From 66-474 sp050738155 (GTDB lineage: Bacteria; Pseudomonadota; Gammaproteobacteria; Xanthomonadales; Rhodanobacteraceae), in assembly GCA_050738155.1 (NCBI GenBank), contig JBOHYW010000080.1, forward strand, positions 1 through 15,297: a DNA stretch of 15,297 nucleotides, read 5' to 3'. Each line of letters opens with the position of its first letter. Within the stretch, counting starts at the first letter, position 1. This document shows, piece by piece, positions 7,441 to 13,250 of this stretch. The notes beneath the pieces were generated by a model. That model was not told where the DNA came from. It made no database searches and saw only the letters and a list, made by a program, of their open reading frames with translations. Position numbers and translations under genes: made by a program.

Positions 7441-7468
7441 TGTATATGCACGTATTTGCAGACGTCAA
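7441..7468 (-). promoter_or_regulatory. marR promoter, probably giving leaderless mRNA
   Basis: On the minus strand TTGACG (7468-7463) and TATACA (7446-7441) are separated by 16 bases, a good sigma70-type match. Only 8 bases lie between the -10 box and the marR ATG, so transcription should start at or within a base or two of the start codon. That agrees with the absence of a Shine-Dalgarno sequence there. Confidence 0.6.
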
Positions 7469-7529
7469 ACCCGATCCGTGCCGTCTGGTATGTCGTCGGC
7501 ATATGCGTTTTCGTTATATATGGAAGTAT

Positions 7530-7545
7530 GGACGTCTAAACGTCC
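7530..7545. promoter_or_regulatory. 16-bp palindrome resembling tandem met boxes
   Basis: GGACGT-CTAA-ACGTCC has perfect 6-bp arms. Split in two 8-mers, GGACGTCT and AAACGTCC match the enterobacterial MetJ box AGACGTCT at 7 and 6 of 8 positions. It ends one base before the -35 box of the riboswitch promoter, with its centre near -44 of the predicted start. It is therefore a likely operator or activator site. Which protein binds it is unknown; I see no MetJ gene here, and as far as I know Xanthomonadales generally lack it. Confidence 0.5.
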
Positions 7546-7546
7546 G

Positions 7547-7575
7547 TTGACATGTCGATATGCCGGTTGTAGAGT
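7547..7575 (+). promoter_or_regulatory. Promoter of the riboswitch-metX-metB-hom operon
   Basis: A perfect -35 box TTGACA (7547-7552) is followed after 17 bases by TAGAGT (7570-7575), a sigma70-type pair. The start would fall near 7582, a few bases before the first riboswitch helix, exactly where a leader promoter should be. Confidence 0.72.
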
Positions 7576-7587
7576 TTGCAGAAATCG

Positions 7588-7700
7588 CTCATCGAGACCG
7601 GCTGAGGGACAGGCCCTTGGAAGCCGGGGCAACCCGCGAAACCTTGCGTTTCGCACGGTGCCAACTCCTGCGGAGGCGTGATCGCCACCCGAGAGATGAG
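7588..7700 (+). ncRNA. SAM-I (S-box) riboswitch
   Basis: All four helices are visible. P1 is CTCATC (7588-7593) with GATGAG (7695-7700). P2 contains the family's GGCTGAGGGACAGGCCC (7600-7616) and GAAGCCGGGGCAACC (7620-7634) segments, with the kink-turn sequence. P3 is GCGAAAC (7636-7642) with GTTTCGC (7648-7654). The strongly conserved GGTGCCAACTCCTGC follows at 7657-7671. P4 is GGCG-TGAT-CGCC (7675-7686), and GAGAGATGAG closes the domain. SAM binding should stabilise P1 and lower expression of the methionine operon downstream. Confidence 0.95.
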
Positions 7701-7705
7701 TCGCA

Positions 7706-7727
7706 CGATCCCGTAGCCACGGGATCG
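7706..7727 (+). promoter_or_regulatory. Hairpin following the riboswitch (expression platform part)
   Basis: CGATCCCGT (7706-7714) and ACGGGATCG (7719-7727) form a perfect 9-bp stem with loop AGCC, five bases after P1. A short TTTT (7735-7738) follows 7 bases after the stem, too far for a standard intrinsic terminator. The 3' strand segment CGGGA could instead pair with TCCCG at 7745-7749, part of the next hairpin, so it may switch partners. Confidence 0.5.
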
Positions 7728-7740
7728 GACGGCCGTTTTC

Positions 7741-7783
7741 CGGTTCCCGCATGACTCGATGGTGAATGTCGTTCGGAGAACCG
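7741..7783 (+). promoter_or_regulatory. Hairpin sequestering the metX ribosome binding site
   Basis: CGGTTC (7741-7746) pairs with GAACCG (7778-7783), and CCG (7747-7749) pairs with CGG (7774-7776), with A7777 bulged. This covers the GGAG Shine-Dalgarno sequence (7775-7778) of metX, 7 bases before its ATG. The arrangement points to control of translation start rather than termination; this is inference from pairing by eye. Confidence 0.5.
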
Positions 7784-7785
7784 TC

Positions 7786-8811
7786 ATGAGTCTCGCTGTC
7801 GCATCTGAAATCGAGCCATCGCCGACCACCACCGCAGCCGCCGTGGCGCCGCCGTTCACCTGCGTGCGTGGCACTCGTCGGGTGCGGATCACGCCGCGAT
7901 TCGGTGAAGCAGCACGCGAGACGAGCGTGCGCTATCTGTGGGCCGGTACGCCCGGCGGGCCCACCGTGATCGTGCAGGGCGGCATCTCGGCCGACCGTGA
8001 CGTTTGCGCGACCGCCGAACATGCCGCGCCCGGCTGGTGGGAGGATCTGGTTGGTTCGGGGCGCGCGATCGACCTCGATCATGTGCGCGTGCTGGCGATC
8101 GACTGGCTGGATGCGGACGACGTCGGTGCAGCATCAGTTTCCAGCGACGACCAAGCCGACGCGTTGGCTGCGTTGCTTGACGCACTGGGCATTGCGCAAG
8201 TTGAAGCGTTCATCGGTGCGTCCTACGGTGCCATGGTGGGCCTGGCGTTTGCGGCGCGTCACCCGGATCGCGTACTCAAACTGGGTGTATTGGCTGGTGC
8301 GCATCGCCCGCACCCGTCGGCCACCGCGCAGCGCGCGATCCAGCGCGGCATCGTCGAACTCGGCATCGCCAATGGCTGCGTCGACGACGCGCTGTCGTTG
8401 GCGCGCCAGTTGGCGCTGACGACGTATCGCAGCGGTGATGAAATCGGGCGCCGTTTTGCCGGCGCTGCTGAATATCGCGACGGCCGCTACCGGCTGCCGG
8501 TCGAGGGCTGGCTGGAACACCACGGGCGCAAGTTCGTGGCGTGCTTCGATGCGCGTCGCTACCTCGCGCTCTCGGAATCGATCGACCTGCACGACGTGGA
8601 CCCCCGCTCGGTACGCGTGCCGGCGTCGCTGATCGGCTTCGCCAGCGACCGGCTGGTGCCGCTCGCCGACCTCTGCGAATTGCAGCAACGGCTCGGCGCC
8701 CCCGCCAGCCTCGAAGTCATCGAGACGCCGTACGGACACGACGGCTTTCTGAAAGAACCCGCACGCCTCACGCCGCTGCTGCGCGAGATCGTGCATGGCT
8801 ATGGAGACTGA
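7786..8811 (+). CDS. metX: MetX-family homoserine O-acyltransferase
   Basis: A 341-aa alpha/beta-hydrolase-fold enzyme that acylates the hydroxyl of L-homoserine, the committing step of methionine synthesis. The nucleophile is S146 in GASYGAM (144-150); D288 in ASDRLVP and H318 in YGHDGFL complete the triad. VIVQGGISA (61-69) is the oxyanion-side strand. Typical MetX enzymes have GGSMGGM at the nucleophile and 370-400 residues, so this is a short, divergent member. The acyl donor (acetyl- or succinyl-CoA) cannot be decided, and related serine acyltransferases exist, but metB and hom next door favour homoserine. ATG 7786 is chosen over 7759 because GGAG lies 7 bases upstream. First gene of a SAM-riboswitch operon; metB begins one base after its stop. 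Confidence 0.88.
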   Translation: MSLAVASEIEPSPTTTAAAVAPPFTCVRGTRRVRITPRFGEAARETSVRYLWAGTPGGPTVIVQGGISADRDVCATAEHAAPGWWEDLVGSGRAIDLDHVRVLAIDWLDADDVGAASVSSDDQADALAALLDALGIAQVEAFIGASYGAMVGLAFAARHPDRVLKLGVLAGAHRPHPSATAQRAIQRGIVELGIANGCVDDALSLARQLALTTYRSGDEIGRRFAGAAEYRDGRYRLPVEGWLEHHGRKFVACFDARRYLALSESIDLHDVDPRSVRVPASLIGFASDRLVPLADLCELQQRLGAPASLEVIETPYGHDGFLKEPARLTPLLREIVHGYGD

Positions 8812-8812
8812 C

Positions 8813-10006
8813 ATGACCCGCGACATCGCTTCCTGCACCCGCGCGGTACGCGCCGGCATCGAAACCGACACCCAGCACGGCGCGGTGGTGCCGCCGCTGC
8901 ATCTTTCCACCAATTATTCGTTCGCAGGTTTCAACGAAAAGCGCGAATACGATTATTCGCGTAGCGGCAATCCCACCCGCGACGTGCTGGCCGCGGCGTT
9001 GACCGATCTGGAACAAGGCTCAGGCGCGGTGGTGGCATCCAGCGGCATGGCCGCGGTGGCGCTGGCGCTGGAACTGGTGCCGACCGGTGGCCGGGTGCTG
9101 GCCGCGCACGATTGCTACGGTGGTACCTGGCGCCTGCTCGATGCGTGGGCCAACAAAAAGAACCGCTTCACGGTCGATTTCCGTGATCTCACCGATCCCG
9201 CTTCGCTCGCTGCCGGCTTGGCGGAAAGCCCTTCGCTGGTGTGGGTGGAAACGCCATCCAATCCATTGTTGCGGATCACCGATATTCGCCACATCGCACA
9301 AGCCGCGCACGCGGCGGGTGCGTTGTGCGTGGTCGACAACACCTTCCTGTCACCGGCCTTGCAGCAACCGCTGACCTTGGGCGCCGACGTGGTGGTGCAT
9401 TCGACCACCAAGTACATCAATGGCCACAGCGACGTGGTCGGCGGCGCGGTGATTGCGCGTGAGGCCGAGGTCGCGGACAAGCTGAAGTGGTGGGGCAATT
9501 GCCTGGGCTTGACCGGCGCGCCGTTCGACAGTTGGCTGACCCTGCGCGGTCTGCGCACGCTTTCGGCGCGGTTGCGCGCGCATCAGGAAAACGCCGCGGC
9601 GTTGGCCGAATTGCTGGACCAGCATCCGGCGGTGACGCATGTGTTCTATCCGGGCCTCGCGTCGCATCCACAGCACGCGCTGGCGCAACGCCAGCAGCGC
9701 GGCTTCGGCGCGATGCTGAGCTTTGAGCTTGCCGGTGGCGAGGCTGCGGTGCGCGCGTTCCTCGATGGCTTGCAGTGCATCACCCTGGCCGAATCGCTGG
9801 GTGGCGTGGAAAGTCTGATCGCGCACCCGGCGACCATGACCCATGCGGCGATGGCGCCGGAAGCGCGCCGTACCGCGGGCATTTCCGACTCCCTGTTGCG
9901 GCTGTCGGTGGGTATCGAGGATATCGCCGATTTGTCTCGTCATCTGCGCGCCGCGCTTGGCCGCGCTGCGGCGGCGGTACCCAAACGTGTGGCGGTACCC
10001 GCATGA
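8813..10006 (+). CDS. metB: Cystathionine gamma-synthase (PLP-dependent, Cys/Met metabolism family)
   Basis: A 397-aa cytosolic PLP enzyme that joins O-acyl-homoserine and cysteine to form cystathionine. Landmarks: YSRSGNPT (48-55), whose Tyr and Arg bind the PLP phosphate of the partner subunit; ASSGMAA (75-81), the phosphate-binding loop; VVDNTF (173-178) with the Asp that holds the pyridine nitrogen; and HSTTKYINGHSD (196-207) with the Schiff-base lysine K200. The C-terminal ESLGGVESL segment is typical of the gamma-synthase/lyase group. Separating gamma-synthase from gamma-lyase or O-acylhomoserine sulfhydrylase by sequence alone is unsafe; operon context favours MetB. ATG 8813 is chosen among three nearby ATGs because GGAG lies 6 bases before it and it follows the metX stop by one base. 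Confidence 0.92.
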   Translation: MTRDIASCTRAVRAGIETDTQHGAVVPPLHLSTNYSFAGFNEKREYDYSRSGNPTRDVLAAALTDLEQGSGAVVASSGMAAVALALELVPTGGRVLAAHDCYGGTWRLLDAWANKKNRFTVDFRDLTDPASLAAGLAESPSLVWVETPSNPLLRITDIRHIAQAAHAAGALCVVDNTFLSPALQQPLTLGADVVVHSTTKYINGHSDVVGGAVIAREAEVADKLKWWGNCLGLTGAPFDSWLTLRGLRTLSARLRAHQENAAALAELLDQHPAVTHVFYPGLASHPQHALAQRQQRGFGAMLSFELAGGEAAVRAFLDGLQCITLAESLGGVESLIAHPATMTHAAMAPEARRTAGISDSLLRLSVGIEDIADLSRHLRAALGRAAAAVPKRVAVPA

Positions 10007-11082
10007 GCGCGGTGCTGACGGAGGCGGACTGTCAGCGCGTGGCGCCGCGGGATGACATCGCCGTGGTGCTGTTTGGCACCGGCAAGGTCGGCGGCGCTTT
10101 CCTGCAATTGTTGCGTACGCGCGCGGGCGCGAACCTGCGCCTGGTCGGTGCGGCCAATTCGCGCCATCAACAGACACAGGCCGCGGCACTGGCCGAGCGT
10201 CGCCTGCGCGAACGGTTGGATGCGGGCGGCGAGGCGCGCGATGATCGCGAACTGCTGCACGCCCTGTACGCCGTGCCGGCAGCGGCGCGGGTGGTGATCG
10301 ACGCCACCGCGTCCGGCGATCTCGCTGCACGACATCCTGAATGGTTGGCGGAGGGCTGCCATGTCGTCACCGCCAACAAGGCACTGGCCGGTGGCGCGCT
10401 GCAGGGTTGGCATGCGATTCGCGCGGCTTGCGCACGCGGGTCGCATTACGGCGACAGCGCCACAGTCGGTGCAGGTTTGCCGGCCCTGTCGACGCTGCGC
10501 CGGTTGTGCCTGTGCGGCGATCCACCAACCCGGATCGAGGGCGTGTTCTCCGGTTCGTTTTCGTATCTGTTCAATCACTACGACGGCCAGCGGCCGTTCT
10601 CCGCATTGCTGCGCGACGCCTGTGAGCTCGGTTACACCGAGCCCGACCCGCGCTCCGACCTGTCTGGCGAGGACGTCGCGCGCAAGTTGCTGATCCTCTC
10701 GCGCAGTGCCGGCTTTCCGTTGGAACGCGCGCAACTGGAAGTGGAAAACCTGGTGCCGGAGTCGTTGCGCAGTGTCGATCGTGAAACGTTTCTCGCGCGC
10801 ATGCAGGAACTCGATGCGCCGTTGGCGGTTCGACACGCCGAAGCCTCGGCACGGGGCCGCGTGCTGCGTTATCTCGCGCGTTTCGATGCCGGTGGGCAAG
10901 CACGGGTCGGGTTGGTCGAGGTGGCGCCCGAACACCCGGCCGCACATCTGCGCGAAGCCGACAACCTGTTCGCGTTCTCGACGCCGCGTTACCAGAAACG
11001 CCCGCTGGTGATCCAGGGCGCGGGCGCCGGCCCGGAAGTCACCGCGCAGGCGTTGCTGGGCGACATCCTCGCATTGCGCTAG
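10003..11082 (+). CDS. hom: Homoserine dehydrogenase, monofunctional without ACT domain
   Basis: A 359-aa NAD(P)-dependent oxidoreductase that reduces aspartate semialdehyde to homoserine. The Rossmann motif is FGTGKVGG (24-31). VVIDATASGD (97-106) and HVVTANKALAGG (120-131, catalytic-site K126) follow. The substrate-binding block is IEGVFSGSFSYLFNHY (178-193), then GYTEPDPRSDLSGEDVARK (210-228), nearly canonical. At 359 residues it lacks both the fused aspartokinase of E. coli ThrA/MetL and the C-terminal ACT domain of many stand-alone enzymes. Allosteric feedback through an ACT domain is therefore not expected; the riboswitch may be the main control. Its ATG overlaps the metB stop (ATGA), so translation is probably coupled; the local RBS is poor. 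Confidence 0.93.
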   Translation: MSAVLTEADCQRVAPRDDIAVVLFGTGKVGGAFLQLLRTRAGANLRLVGAANSRHQQTQAAALAERRLRERLDAGGEARDDRELLHALYAVPAAARVVIDATASGDLAARHPEWLAEGCHVVTANKALAGGALQGWHAIRAACARGSHYGDSATVGAGLPALSTLRRLCLCGDPPTRIEGVFSGSFSYLFNHYDGQRPFSALLRDACELGYTEPDPRSDLSGEDVARKLLILSRSAGFPLERAQLEVENLVPESLRSVDRETFLARMQELDAPLAVRHAEASARGRVLRYLARFDAGGQARVGLVEVAPEHPAAHLREADNLFAFSTPRYQKRPLVIQGAGAGPEVTAQALLGDILALR

Positions 11083-11093
11083 AACCGAGTCGC

Positions 11094-11216
11094 GACGCAT
11101 CCCCCCGATGCTTCGCATCGACCCCCTTCCTGTGGAAGGGGGTGTTCGCGATGCCGTGTCCTTCGCCCACGCGCTTCGCTTGCGAAGGGGGTCGCGCGTA
11201 AGCGCGGGGGGATGTC
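11094..11216. repeat. Multi-hairpin palindrome between convergent genes
   Basis: Outer arms ATCCCCCC (11099-11106) and GGGGGGAT (11206-11213) enclose several perfect stems: CGATGC-TTC-GCATCG (11106-11120), ACCCCCTTCC-TGT-GGAAGGGGGT (11121-11143) and CGCG-CGTAA-GCGCG near 11192-11206. GAAGGGGGTC near 11184-11193 could also pair with the first C-rich arm. It sits exactly between the ends of hom and the permease gene, so it may stop transcription in both directions, though there is no T-run. A half-like copy of its right end (GTGGGGGGATG) appears at 15178-15188. Confidence 0.65.
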
Positions 11217-11232
11217 ACCGCACGCTGCGCGT

Positions 11233-12846
11233 TTATTCCTGTGCCACGCCATGCTCCACCGCCGCCTGCTCGACGTCCGGCGTGCGCCAGCCGCAGGCAA
11301 GCCCCCACACGAAGAACCCGATCGCAACCGCGGCGACGATCAACAAGTCCCAGCCATAGGGCAGATAGCCGTGCCCGCCGAATTTGGTGCTGCCGGCCCA
11401 CGACAATGCGGCGAGCGCGGGCAGGTAGAAGATCAGCCACAGCGCGCCGCGTACCTGCCGCATCAGGTCGGTGCCGCCGTGCTTGACCGCGTACCAGAAC
11501 CACACCGGCAGTGCGACCACCATCAGCAGGATGATCTCGCCGGTGCGCGGCCAGCGGGCCCAGTACAAAAGTTCGGTCGCGAACACGAACGCGAGTCCCG
11601 CGATGATCGGCAGCAGGGGAATCCGCAGTGGTCGATGGATTTCCGGCGCGGTGCGTCGCAGCACCGAAACGCTGACCGGACCGGTCAGGTAGGAAATGAT
11701 CGTCGCGACCGAAATCACTTCCGCCAGCGTGGCCCAGCCGCGGAAGAAGAACAGGAAGATGAAGGCCACGACCAGGTTCAACCACATCGCCGGGCGCGGA
11801 ATGCCGTAACGCGGGTGCAGCTTGCCGAACACTTTCGGCAGGGTGCCGTTCTTTTGCATGCCGAAGATCATGCGTGCGGTGGTGGCGGTGTAGGTCGCGC
11901 CGGTGCCGGACGGACTGATGAAGGCATCGGAATACAGCAGCAGCGCCAGCCAGTTGAGGTTCAGCGCCAGTGCCAGTTGCGCGAATGGCGATGAATGCTC
12001 GATCGCGGCCCAACCGCCCTTGGCGAGTTCCGACGGTTCGGTCGCGCCGAGGAACGCCACCTGCAGCAACAGATACACGATGGTCGCCAGCACGATCGAG
12101 CCGATCACGCCGAACGGCACGTTGCGCCCGGGATTGCGCGCTTCGCCGGCCAGATTCACCGGGCTTTGGAAACCGTTGAAGCTGAACACGATGCCGCTGA
12201 TTGCGACGGCAGTGAGGATTGCCGAAAGGCTGATCGCGTGCGGTCCGCCGTGCGCGCCGACATGGAAGTTCTCGGGGTGGAACGACGTTGCCATCAACGC
12301 CACCGCGGTCAGCGTCGGCACCACCAGTTTGTAGATCGTGATCCACGAGTTGGTCTTGGCGAACAGGTTCACGCTCCAGTAGTTCAGCAGGAAATACCCG
12401 ATCACCAGCACCGCCGAAATCCCGAGGCCGGTCGGGCTCAATTCGCCCAAGCCGCCCGGCGCGATGTGGTACAGGTTTTGTGCCCATTGCCACGGCCACG
12501 AGGCCATGTACTGCACCGACGCTTCGGCTTCCACCGGAATCACCGACGCGATTGCGATCCAGTTGGCCCACGCCGCGATGAAGCCCACCAGGGTGCCGTG
12601 CGAGTACTGGCCGTAGCGCACCATGCCGCCGGATTCGGGGAACATCGCGCCGAGTTCCGCATAGGTGATTGCAATGAACAGGATCACCACTGCACCAATG
12701 ATCCAGGCCCAGATCGCGCCGGGGCCGGCGAGTTGCGCCGCGCGCCACGCGCCGAACAGCCAGCCCGAACCGATGATCGAGCCCAGACCCGTGAACATCA
12801 GCGCCCACGCGCCGACGGTGCGGTGGACTGCGTATTCGTTACTCAT
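11233..12846 (-). CDS. APC superfamily amino acid permease
   Basis: A 537-aa inner-membrane transporter of the amino acid-polyamine-organocation superfamily, with about 12 to 14 hydrophobic segments. The first segment has GLGSIIGSGWLFG (20-32), the unwound-helix glycine motif that binds the substrate backbone. GEARNPGRNVP (in the loop after the sixth segment) is the family hallmark. The conserved YAELGAMFPESGG segment follows the second helix. Substrate is unknown; the family moves amino acids, usually with protons or by exchange. The start ATG 12846 begins directly before the TM1 domain, but no good Shine-Dalgarno sequence precedes it. It faces hom across a palindrome and appears to be a single-gene unit. 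The long frame antisense-shifted over it is a shadow. Confidence 0.92.
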   Translation of the reverse strand: MSNEYAVHRTVGAWALMFTGLGSIIGSGWLFGAWRAAQLAGPGAIWAWIIGAVVILFIAITYAELGAMFPESGGMVRYGQYSHGTLVGFIAAWANWIAIASVIPVEAEASVQYMASWPWQWAQNLYHIAPGGLGELSPTGLGISAVLVIGYFLLNYWSVNLFAKTNSWITIYKLVVPTLTAVALMATSFHPENFHVGAHGGPHAISLSAILTAVAISGIVFSFNGFQSPVNLAGEARNPGRNVPFGVIGSIVLATIVYLLLQVAFLGATEPSELAKGGWAAIEHSSPFAQLALALNLNWLALLLYSDAFISPSGTGATYTATTARMIFGMQKNGTLPKVFGKLHPRYGIPRPAMWLNLVVAFIFLFFFRGWATLAEVISVATIISYLTGPVSVSVLRRTAPEIHRPLRIPLLPIIAGLAFVFATELLYWARWPRTGEIILLMVVALPVWFWYAVKHGGTDLMRQVRGALWLIFYLPALAALSWAGSTKFGGHGYLPYGWDLLIVAAVAIGFFVWGLACGWRTPDVEQAAVEHGVAQE

Positions 12847-13250
12847 GCAGGGAAATCGCCAACGGAAAACGCCCGATGATCGCAGATCGCGGCGCGTCTG
12901 TCCGCGTGGCGATGGTCATGTTCGTGGCACCAGACAGGTTTTGCGCCTCGCCAATGAGGGGGCGTTTTCAGGGTGGTGGTCTGCTTTGAAATCTCGTTCG
13001 CTCCTGAATCACGTCCGGAGCAAGCTCTGAGCGTACGCCCGAAAGGGCCGAAGTCGAAGGGCAGCTTGCGTTTCGACGCCGCCAGCAGCGTGGGCGTAGT
13101 CCTGAGCCTGCCGAAGGGCTCAACGTGAACGGAAAATATTCAAGCTGCACCACTACTGCGTTCAGCCAGATCGCACCGGGCGCTCGGATTGGCGATACAC
13201 TCGCATCGTCCGAGGCCGGCTTGTTGCCGGCGGGAACGGCGAGGCACCAG
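12847..13250. other. Intergenic region between permease and TPR-protein genes
   Basis: A 404-bp region between divergently transcribed genes that must hold both promoters. I could not assign a convincing -35/-10 pair on either strand. The right half is repeat-derived (13021-13122). An open frame continues upstream of the chosen TPR-gene start to a GTG at 13125, but the extra 42 codons show no family likeness. Confidence 0.5.
13021..13122. repeat. Dispersed-repeat-like palindromic segment
   Basis: CAAGCT (13021-13026) and AGCTTG (13063-13068) bracket a GNRA-type hairpin GCCC-GAAA-GGGC (13037-13048) and the sequence GAAGTCGAAGGGC. A related block, CTGAGCCTGCCGAAGGGCTC, follows at 13102-13121, with GGGCGTAG (13092-13099) facing GTACGCCC (13033-13040). 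Sequences of the type CTGAGCGTA...GAAGTCGAAGGGC are frequent dispersed repeats in proteobacterial genomes. Confidence 0.5.

Noticed and set aside
7433..7468. TTG start giving a 166-aa MarR protein
   Set aside because: The TTG is the first three bases of the likely -35 box, so it would not be transcribed from this promoter.
7706..7739. Intrinsic terminator directly after the riboswitch
   Set aside because: The stem is perfect but TTTT starts 7 bases after it and is short; kept only as an expression-platform hairpin.
7759..7785. Upstream ATG for metX at 7759
   Set aside because: It would start inside the predicted regulatory hairpin without an RBS, while ATG 7786 has GGAG at ideal spacing.
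9350..11118. Minus-strand frames opposite metB and hom
   Set aside because: Both are antisense to genes with complete catalytic motifs and have no recognisable domain or RBS.
11039..12808. 589-codon minus-strand frame overlapping the permease
   Set aside because: It is a frame-shifted shadow of the permease; the translation is rich in Arg, Gly and Asp with no membrane segments.
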